Source: Liriodendron chinense | Lineage: Eukaryota; Streptophyta; Magnoliopsida; Magnoliales; Magnoliaceae | NCBI GenBank assembly: GCA_003013855.2 | Contig: ML058408.1 | Coordinates: forward strand, 8,285,356-8,349,355 | DNA length: 64,000 nucleotides | Direction of reading: 5' to 3' | In this document: one piece after another, positions 56,301 through 64,000 of the stretch | How the letters are laid out: each line of letters starts with the position of its first letter | Position numbering within the stretch: position 1 is the first letter of the stretch | Notes under the pieces: model-generated | What the model saw: the letters and a program-made list of their open reading frames with translations, nothing else | What the model was told of the DNA's origin: nothing | The model's database searches: none | Program-made: the position numbers and the translations under genes

Positions 56301-58804
56301 TTCCTGATCTTCGAGAAGCCTTTGATCTGATGAGGAAGTATCAGATGAAATTAAATTCAGAAAAATGTGCGTTTGGAGTATCTGCAGGGAAATTTCTTGG
56401 GTTCATGGTTGGCCAACGTGGAATTGAGGCGAATCCCGAAAAGATTAAAGCATTGATAGAGATGAAATCCCCAGTGACTCTGAAGGACGTTCAGCGTCTA
56501 GCTGGTCGCGTCGCATCATTGAACAGGTTCATCTCGCGAGCATCTGACAAGTGCCTGCCCTTCTTCAAACTCCTTCGTGCAACGGCCAAGTCTGATTGGA
56601 GGTGGACACCTCAATGTGAAGAAGCTTTTCAACAACTGAAGCAATATATGAGCGCTCCCCCCATTTTATCTAAGCCTGTGGCACATGAGCAACTCATTCT
56701 TTATTTATCTGTGTCTTCCACGGCCGTTAGTGCCGCTTTAATAAGAGAAGATTCCGGGGTACAAAGGCCCGTTTATTATATCAGTCGAGCAATGGTTGAT
56801 GCAGAAACTAGGTATTCTGATTTGGAGAAATTGGCCCTAGCCTTAATCACGGCAGCTCGAAAACTACGACCATACTTTCAAGCCCATGCTATTTTAGTAC
56901 CAACAAATCATCCACTACGTCAAGTCCTTCAAAAGCCTGAGGCTTCCGGGCGCTTAACTAAATGGGCGGTCGAGATCAGCGAGCATGATATTTCATTCTG
57001 TCCTAGGACCGCAGGCAAGGGCCAGGCCGTGGCTGACTTCATCGCCGAATTTACATATTCTTCTGAAGATAGCGCCATGACCAGCGACCAGCCTTCTTGG
57101 TCGCTCTTTGTGGACGGGTCGTCACGGGCCAGTGGCAGTGGAGCGGGCCTGATTTTAGTGGCTCCAGACGGGTCGCATTTTCAATACGCTCTGCGTTTCG
57201 AATCACGCGTCTCCAATAATGAAGCAGAATATGAGGCCCTTATTGTTGGCCTCGAGCTAGCCGTTGTCCTCGCAGTCCAGAATTTGATAATTCATAGCGA
57301 CTCCCAGCTCATTGTCAACCAAGTTCTTGGCGAATTCGAAACCAAAGAAGAAAGAATGGCCTTATACAAGTCTCGTGTCCTCATCCTGCTCGCCAAACTG
57401 AAGATTTACAAAATATTCCATATCCCTCGCGAGCAGAACCAACTGGCCGATTCCTTGGCAAAACTCGCTTCTGCACCAGAATCAGAACTATCACATTCGA
57501 TCCCCATCGAGCACCGTCAACACTTGAGTATCGACCAAGTGACTCCCGAGCAAGTTATATTGGTACAATCGTCTCCATGCTGGATGGATCCTATCATCCT
57601 TTATCTCAGAGATGGATACCTACCAGAAAACAAGAAAGCTGCAAGACAAATTCAGCTTCGAGCTGCCAGGTACACCTTACAAGATGGAATCTTGTTGCGA
57701 AAAAGCTTCTCCTTGCCTTATTTGAGGTGTCTTCATCCAGAAGAAGCACATCGTGTTCTAGATGAAGTACACCAGGGGGCATGTGGTAATCATCCCAGGG
57801 GGCGATCTCTAGCATATAAAGCGATGAGGCAAGGATATTATTGGCCTATTATGAAAGCAGACGCCATAGAATTTTCTAAAAAATGCGACAAGTGTCAACG
57901 ATATCAACCTATACCTCGTGTACCGTCTGAGCGGATGACCCCAGTCGACAGCCCTTGGCCTTTTGCTCAGTGGGGGATCGATATCATCGGACCCTTACCT
58001 ATGGGAAAGGGACAGAATAGGTTCGCGATCGTGGCGGTTGATTATTTCACCAAATGGGCCGAGGCAGAACCATTAGCCAAAATTACTGAGAAACAAACTA
58101 CTAAGTTTATGTGGAGAAATATTATATGTCGCTTCGGACTTCCTCATACTATAATTACCGATAATGGAACGCAGTTCGACAACGCAGCCTTTGATGAATT
58201 TTGCGACAAATGGAAGATACGTAATCTCCGCACTTCTCCATATCATCCACAGGCGAATGGGCAGGTCGAGGCAGTGAATAAAATTATAAAGCATCATCTA
58301 AAGACCAAGCTAAGTGAATGTAAAGGGGTGTGGCCAGAACTTCTGCCAGAAGTGTTATGGGCCTATAGAACCACGGCTTGTACATCGACAGGTGAAACTC
58401 CTTTCTCCTTAGCATTTGGTGTTGACGCAGTGGTACCAGTGGAAATTCAAGTGCCCTCATATCGGATCGAACAGTATGATCCCGCGAGCAATCAGGAAAA
58501 TATCCGACTTCATCTCGATCTCTTGGAAGAACGAAGAAATGCTTCCCAAGTACGAGTGGCGGCATATCAACAACGTATTGCTCGTTATCGGAATGCAAAG
58601 GTTCGACCTAGATCCTTCCAGTTCGGAGATTTGGTTCTAAGGCGAAATCTTGGAATTCCTGTTCGTTCATTGGATCCGAATTGGGAAGGCCCGTATCGGG
58701 TTATTAGGGTTGTGCGACCCGGTACTTATTATCTTGAAGACATGCAAGGGAAGCCTATACGTCGCCCTTGGCACGTGGAGCATTTGCTAAGATACTACCC
58801 CTAG
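53327..58804 (+). CDS. gag-pol: Element B gag-pol polyprotein, one internal TAG
   Basis: The likely start is ATG 53327 (MPPKKTVHPS); TAG at 53489-53491 stands where A has CAA. From there to TAG 58802 the frame is open. Counting from the ATG at 53648: capsid about 80-250 (YRSLMELEGHGSEIMC, DTWFRGLKP), knuckle CYFHKDHGHRTQDC about 337-350, protease DTGSS about 487, RT about 700-950 with RMCVDYSDLNKACPKDSFP and YVDDMLVKS (about 868), Ty3-type RNase H about 1010-1130, archaeal-type RNase H about 1150-1280 (WSLFVDGSSRASGSG, DSQLIVNQ), integrase about 1360-1718 with HHCC, WGIDIIGPLP, ITDNGTQF, NGQVEAVNK and a C-terminal FQFGDLVLRR module. All catalytic residues seem present. The TAG lies before the capsid domain; an internal ATG or readthrough could still give most of the product. 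Confidence 0.94.
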
Positions 58805-58845
58805 ATTCGATGTAGTTTATCATAACATTTTATGAATAAAGTGAC

Positions 58846-59050
58846 ATATCTTTTGGCCGCTACTCCATTTATATGGACCGGAATAGCCCTGAAGAGTGCT
58901 TACACGTCCTCTTGGCCAATTGCCTACCTTTGGTAGGATTGAAATCATTACTAGTTGGTCGCTTCTCCATTCTCATGGACCTGAACAGCCCCGAAGAGAA
59001 TGAATACCATCTCTTGACCAACCTTTTGCCCTTGGTAGAATCGAAATCTC
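58846..59050 (+). repeat. 100-bp tandem repeat in 3' region of B (2 units)
   Basis: Units at about 58846 and 58947 with TTGGCCGCTACTCCATTTAT, CCCTGAAGAG and CTACCTTTGGTAGGA. They correspond to the three units in A. Confidence 0.82.
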
Positions 59051-59169
59051 AATCGATAGATCAGTCTATCTCAACGCGGACATGGTCTCACGACCCCCGG
59101 ATTGAGTCTAATTCATTTTTTCATGAGTTAGTTACTCGCGATTGGTGAGAGGAGGAATCACACTCCAAA

Positions 59170-59273
59170 ATGCGAGCACCACAGCTCGTGCTCAAATTAG
59201 GGCAGCGAACGGGGTCACATCCTGATCGCGAGCAGCTTAGCTCATGCTCGAATTAAAGGGTCACATCTCTGAC
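59170..59273. repeat. GAGC hairpin units inside element B (2 units)
   Basis: Two units at 59170 and 59225 of the TGCGAGCA..CAGCTCGTGCTC type found in A. B keeps this internal array although its LTR array is of another sequence. Confidence 0.8.
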
Positions 59274-59420
59274 GAATCCATTCAAGATTAACAAGCAAAA
59301 AATGAAAGATGAAGGGAGAGCAGCAACGAAACAGCAACACTTCCAAAAATATCTTTTTATTGATAATCAGATGATTACATATACATGAGCGCAGATACAA
59401 GAGAAAAAAAATAAAGGAAA

Positions 59421-61596
59421 TCAATCGCTAGGAGGAGCCACGCTCTCGACTTCAGGGCCCATTTTTGGAGCCCCTCCAGCCTGCGTGGCTTCGGTCACCT
59501 CGTTCTCGGCAGCAGCTTGCTCTTCTGCAGCTATGATGGTCGCGACTCGACCGAATTCCCCCATATCGAAGGATGGGATCATTCGTTGCACTACTCTTAG
59601 TGCAAAGTCTCGACCAGCATCGTATGACTCATATCGTTCATCGTCATACAGCTGCGAAGTCCGGAACTCGAAAACTGCCCGAGTACCTTCCTCCGAGAGC
59701 ATTTTTACAAGGGCGACTCTCTCCTCGTCCCAGTGGATCGAGTCGTCCTTAAGCTACGCAAGAGCGGTGCGCTCCCTAGTCAAGTTGTCGTAGGCCTCCT
59801 TGAGCTGCGACCTGGCTCCCGCGAATTGCTCCTCTAACGAGATCTTGTCCTGTCGGAAGATCTCCCTCTCTCTCTCTGCCTTCTCCTTCAGACCCGTGAG
59901 CTTCACGTAGTCTGAATCCAAGGCCTGATACCTGTCGGTCAGGACTTGGATCTTCTCGATGAGGATCTTTTTCTCCTCATCTCTCTTCGAGATCACTACC
60001 TCACGAGCCTTGAGCAGTTGATCTCTTCCTTGAACTGCCTTCTCCAAGGCAGTCCTCTTTCCCTCAGCCTCCTCTATCGTGCGACGGGCGGCAACAATAT
60101 CACGCCTCGTTCGCAGAATAAGATCCAAACCCTGCAAAGAGATGAAAAATATAAGATTTCTGAAACGTAACAACAGGTCGAAACAGATCTTGACGAAGTC
60201 TTACCTGAACCATCCTCATCCCCGCTTCAAGGATAAGGTTCTCAGGGCTTGGCTCGGGGAGAGAGCCGAAGGCGTGAGGCGGGACGTTCTCGAACAAGAA
60301 CTTACACACAGGGTGGAGGTGGCGTGGAATCGAGTACGTCCCGCTCCCAGACGGTTGGGCAACGACCAAACCGGCCTGCTCGCGAGGTGGAGGCATGGAC
60401 TCGCGAGCAGGTCCCTGCTCGGCAGCTGGGACCAGTTCCCGAGCAGTTGGCTCTTGAGGCTCTACCTGCTCTCGAGCCTCTTCAGCTGGGGGGCAGCTGG
60501 ACCCCACCCCATCTGGGGAATTATCTGCAATGTTGATCACTGGTGGCCCAGGTGCGACCACCAGTGAAGGGATAGTAGGCCCAGCTGGGGCCCCCGCCAT
60601 GCTCGCGGGAAGGGCAGGCTGATCGCTGCCCGCGCGGATGGAAGATTGAGACGGTTCGGCAGGGGTTCTCTTCTGCCTTTTGGAACCTGTGCCCTTCAGA
60701 CGGGGCAGTAGGCCTCTCTTCTCTCCAGCCTTCGTCATTTCGACTTCTCTTCTGGATATGAGGCCTGCTGCTGCAAGTCGCGAAGGAGATAAGCAAGCCT
60801 CGATATGTCTATCTCCGACAGGCACCTTATACACTCTGACGATCTTCTCGTTGATCCCACCCTTCAAATTCGGTTTCCGCAATGCCGGGATACCTGCGAG
60901 CACAAATAATGGTCAAACGAAGCAAAACCCTAAAAATTATTCTAAGGAAACTGCACAATACGGGATTGTGTCTACCTTCACAGAAAAACCGGGTCACTCC
61001 TGGACCCCTGGAGGAGGCAGACTCCCAGCTCCCGGAAGCATAGAACCACTGCTTCCTCCAGCCGGGATAGTTCGAGGAGGGCTTACCCAACACGAAGTTA
61101 TCCCGGTGCCAGTAACATAAATAATACCAGCCTTCGCTGGATGGAGCTTTCTTCAAACGGAACATACGGAGGAACTCCTCCGCCGTGAGTTCCCCGTTGC
61201 CAGCCTGAGCCCAAAGGGCAAAGGAGCCCAAAACCACCCTCCACCCGTTCACAATGAGTTGCCCAGGGGCAATCTTGTAACACCGTAATACATCGCGAAC
61301 AAAGGGATGGAGGGGAAGGCGTACCCCCAGGATGAGCTGGTACTCGTAAAATGCTACGCATCCTGGGGGGGGGGGGGGGGGGAGTCGGGTGTTTCTCCAC
61401 CTCCGGGCAAGCGGAGAGTTATGGAATCAGGGATTTGGTATCTCTCCCGTAGCTCAGCCAGCCGGTCCTCCGATAAAACGGAAGGATATCCGACTGCTGT
61501 GTATCTCCCCGCCGAAACCCTTGCACTGCTGGAGGCAGAGGACTCCGGAGTGGCATCACCAAGGGGGACAGTAGTCTCGTCAGAGTTCCCAGCCAT
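59421..61596 (-). CDS. Element B antisense ORF, three exons, PF04195-like plus coiled coil
   Basis: Exon 1 61596-60976 (ATG at 61596, MAGNSDETTVPLG), intron 60975-60894 (82 bp, GTAGAC..GCAG), exon 2 60893-60205, intron 60204-60132 (73 bp, CAG|GTAAGA..TTGCAG), exon 3 60131-59421 (TGA). Exon 1 has the PF04195-like domain: VSAGRYTAVGYPSVLSEDR, IPDSITLRLPGGGETPDS, VNGWRVVLGSFALWAQAGN, WYYLCYWHRDNFVLGKPSSN. Exon 2 (PALRKPNLKGGINEKIVRVYK) turns Pro/Glu-rich with a GSKRQKR basic patch, a possible nuclear signal. Exon 3 is a coiled coil of about 130 residues and an acidic tail. Exon phases agree across both introns. Two lesions: a run of 18 G at 61365-61382 shifts the frame in a Pro codon run, and a TAG near 59755 replaces CAG of A. 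It is transcribed toward pol. Role unknown. Confidence 0.82.
61365..61382. repeat. (G)18 homopolymer inside antisense exon 1
   Basis: Eighteen consecutive G on the plus strand (Pro codons on the minus strand). Lengths of 16 or 19 would keep the exon in frame. Confidence 0.95.
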
Positions 61597-62006
61597 GGGG
61601 AGATGAAAATAAAAGAAGAAGAAAAAGGAAGTATACCGGGGAAAAGAAAGAATGAGCACCGGAAGAGGAGGAAGAATGGAAAGAAAGGGTTGCAGGATTC
61701 TTTCGAATAAACTTCTGTAGAAAATCAAAGAAATGGCGGACTCCGTATATTTATAGGCAATCATTCCGCCGTATCTGATGGCACGTGGCAGTCCCTCGTT
61801 GGACACAGCGCTCGAGCAGGCACGCCCATTAACTCCTCAAACACGTGGCGAGCGCCCCTTCATTTTCCATCAGCGAAAAGGCTGCGGAAAGCTGGCGCTC
61901 ATTAATTTCAGCCCATCATGAGGGGTGCCGTTCTCGATGAAGGTAGCGAGCGGTTTCGTGTGATAGTGAGCTAAGTCCTTTCCTTAAGGATTCTTGGCGG
62001 CAAGGA

Positions 62007-62019
62007 CTTGGGGGGCATC
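62007..62019 (+). promoter_or_regulatory. Polypurine tract of element B
   Basis: CTTGGGGGGCATC directly before the TG of the 3' LTR. Confidence 0.8.
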
Positions 62020-62852
62020 TGTTATAGGCAAAATGATGGAGATAAGATTTCATTCGGAAATGCCCATAACGTCCATTCGACTCTCGAGATTATATGATCG
62101 AGAGTCGAATGTTGGATAGGTACGAGACGTCCATTCGACTCTCGAGATTGGCTGATCGAGAGTCGAATGTTTGATAGGTGCGGGACGTCCATTCGACTCT
62201 CGAGATCACCTGATCAAGAGTCATAGATTGAAAAATACGGAGCAGCTATTCGCAAGTCCCGAGTCTTCATAACCGATAGTCAAATACGGCAAAGCTCGAT
62301 CCGCGAGCAGACCTTCTCACAAGTCGTTGAAAGACATTACACCCAAAATATGTACTTGGACTCGCGACCACATTTTAACCTGCGAGCAACTTTACTACGG
62401 GCGTCTCCTTCCTTTTCGGAGGCCTTGACTCCAACTATGGCTTCCGGCCGGATCCAGCCGGATTTCAAGGGATTACCATCTAGGGGCGCGATTGTTGGAA
62501 TAAGTCATTGGGTTGGATCTGACTAAAAAGATAGGATCTTATCCCACGAAATCAGCAGATTTTCAGTATCGTATGCGACATCAATGGGATTTTGACATCT
62601 CACGTAACAGATTGGATTGCTTCAGATCTATATAAGGGGGTGGCTCCATTGAGAGCAGGTACGTACGCATCATTCAATCTTGGTCCCGTTTTGTTTGGCT
62701 TCTCTTCTGTGGCCTAACTTAAGCGTCGGAGGGCTAACGGCTGGTCCCCAGCCATCCTTATTCGCTGTCTTGCTTCAGGTCTGGTGGTGGAAATCCCTGC
62801 TGGAGCAAAGGAGAAGAGCCGGAGGATCTCGTTACAAAAACTGACATTAACA
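62020..62852 (+). repeat. 3' LTR of element B (833 bp)
   Basis: Same length as the 5' LTR; I count four substitutions (two near 62052, one near 62610, one near 62623). Followed by ACGGA. Confidence 0.95.
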
Positions 62853-62857
62853 ACGGA

Positions 62858-62919
62858 GAAAACCCCTTGGAGAGAAGCTGATCATTCGGAGGACCCTGTT
62901 ACAGAATTCGACGTAAACA
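62858..62919 (+). repeat. 3' LTR of element A, last part
   Basis: GAAAACCCCTTGGAG...GACGTAAACA, the 62 bases that complete the LTR of A, followed by GCAAG at 62920-62924. Confidence 0.93.
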
Positions 62920-62947
62920 GCAAGCTATGTATGCTCTAAGACTCTTA

Positions 62948-63529
62948 GGGCCTGATTGTTTCGGTGTAAACAGAGGTAAATGCATGCAATTTGATGTAAG
63001 TTAATAATTATTATCTTTTACCTTTGTTTGATAAGAAGTATAGAGGAATTGTATTTACTTTTTGCAAAAAGCCTTTGAAAAATATTGTCATCCATTCATG
63101 AGCCCCACTGTGATGTCTGTGACATATCCATGCCGTTCATCCATTTTATCGGAACATTTTAAGGTTTGAGCCAAAAACTGAGGTTGATCCGAAGTTAAAG
63201 TGGTCCACACCATAAGAAATTGTGGTTGTAAAAGGTTTTTAATGGTAGGCATTCAACCAACTGTTTCGTGTGGAGTGGTCCACCTCATCTTTGGATTTGT
63301 CTCAATTTTGGGTTCATGCCCTAAAATCACCTTGCGAAATGGATGGACGGAGTGGATAAGCCACATGTATCACAGTGGGCCTACTTGAAATTCAAACATT
63401 CCTCGATTTTAATGTACAAAAAGTAAATTGCCATTATCAACTTTGAAAAATGTATAGGAAATTACCTGATAAATAATCATTTCTCATTTACTTGTATTTA
63501 CATTATGTAAATGTAAAACAAACGGCCCC
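62948..63529. mobile_element. MITE-like inverted-repeat element, about 580 bp
   Basis: Left end GGGCCTGATTGTTTCGGTGT and right end, read in reverse, GGGGCCGTTTGTTTTACATT are related. The inner text (GAGGTAAATG.., TTAATAATTATTATC versus AATGATTATTTATC) also pairs. No ORF. Flanking duplication uncertain (TTA on the left only). It could be a Harbinger- or hAT-type MITE. Confidence 0.6.
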
Positions 63530-64000
63530 ATGGGTGCGGGCTCTTGCAGATTTTACAGGTGGTGGACTACTTTAACTCAAATTAAGGCGGCTAAGCTGTG
63601 GAAGTCACCGTCATTAATTCATAATCCTAATATCAGATGGGTTAAACAATCTTGGCCTCTGATTTGCGGACACTTATTTGTACGAGTAGGACAGTTGGAA
63701 AACGTCAACTTCTAACCGTCCAATAAATGTCCATCAATCGGATGGTCAGATGACGAACCAAACAAGTGGAATTTTCGGTTCATGATCCACCTGTAGTGGG
63801 AGCCATAATTTGGACAGTTTGACTTGAATTATTCGTATACCTGGCTATTTCTAATTGATTTTTAAATGCCCGCGTACCAATTTAGTGGCCCACATGAGTA
63901 AAATGGGACCCACCACTTTCCATTGACGACTGAGAAGGCCAGGCACCAGCTCACTGTCCGCAGAAACGTCCGGTGGACCCCAAACCACAAAACAGGTGGG
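63530..64000. other. Intergenic flank, nothing recognised
   Basis: Unique-looking non-coding sequence with GTGGGCCCCAC/GGACCCACC-like words. The short ORFs lack any support. Confidence 0.5.

Larger units (their letters stand above)
52420..62852 (+). mobile_element. Element B: Tat/RIRE2-like Ty3/gypsy retrotransposon, young and nearly intact
   Basis: 10.43 kb with ACGGA duplications and 833-bp LTRs that I find to differ at only four positions. The gag-pol frame is open over 1718 codons and, apart from one TAG, over its whole length. Primer site, purine tract and antisense ORF are all present. Relative of A but with a different U3. Confidence 0.95.
41854..62919 (+). mobile_element. Element A: Tat/RIRE2-like Ty3/gypsy retrotransposon, split by element B
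   Basis: Without element B (10.4 kb plus a duplicated ACGGA) it is about 10.6 kb. The order is 5' LTR, TGGCGCCGTCTGTGGGAAC primer site, gag, protease, RT, RNase H, second RNase H, integrase, 3' repeats, antisense three-exon ORF, purine tract, 3' LTR. The polyprotein has many stops and frameshifts, so it is dead as a coding unit. Confidence 0.92.

Noticed and set aside
63200..63715. Two short ORFs in the right flank
   Set aside because: The first lies in the MITE; the second has no start context or motif.

Overview
This window is repeat-filled plant nuclear DNA, essentially a stack of LTR retrotransposons nested in one another. I see no ordinary host gene, tRNA, rRNA or CRISPR. Flowering-plant origin is clear: there is a Sirevirus-type Ty1/copia element, Tat- and Athila-type Ty3/gypsy elements, plant-mobile-domain ORFs and short inverted-repeat elements of the MITE kind. 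A magnoliid or similar large, TE-rich genome is possible from the style of the MITEs, but that is a guess.

Layout. (1) About 1-4647 and 16411-17718: plant-mobile-domain / DUF7745-like ORFs on the plus strand. They probably belong to, and run antisense to, a large minus-strand Tat-type Ty3/gypsy element whose pol, protease, gag and 5' LTR run from about 18.8 kb back to 39153. (2) 4648-16405: a complete Sirevirus-like copia element inserted in one of those ORFs (target duplication GACAG). (3) About 19.13-21.93 kb: a solo-LTR-like insertion inside the Tat integrase. (4) 30358-38030: a non-autonomous Athila-like element inserted in the Tat 5' LTR (TTAGG). (5) 39154-41773: a MITE carrying a small gag-only gypsy element, 39260-41423 (AAATC). 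(6) 41854-62919: Tat/RIRE2-like element A (GCAAG), whose 3' LTR is split by the young, nearly intact related element B, 52420-62852 (ACGGA). (7) 62920-64000: flank with another MITE.

The most striking theme is that every large LTR family here carries a short palindrome or hairpin, usually as a tandem array, in its U3 region. In most of them the palindrome occurs a second time inside the element, beside the extra (non gag-pol) ORF. This holds for ACCGGT palindromes in the Sirevirus LTR and before its third ORF. It also holds for GAGC hairpins in the LTR of A and beside its antisense ORF, and for GGCCCCC/GGGGGCC in the Tat LTR and before its antisense ORF. The Athila-like LTR has ACCGGT palindromes very like those of the unrelated Sirevirus. 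Array size differs between the two LTRs of element A (4 versus 7 units), so arrays change within the life of one insertion.

Elements A and B also share a three-exon antisense gene (PF04195-type domain plus coiled coil) with both introns at conserved sites. Decay of the older copies is dominated by CAA/CAG/CGA to stop changes, the pattern expected from deamination of methylated cytosine.
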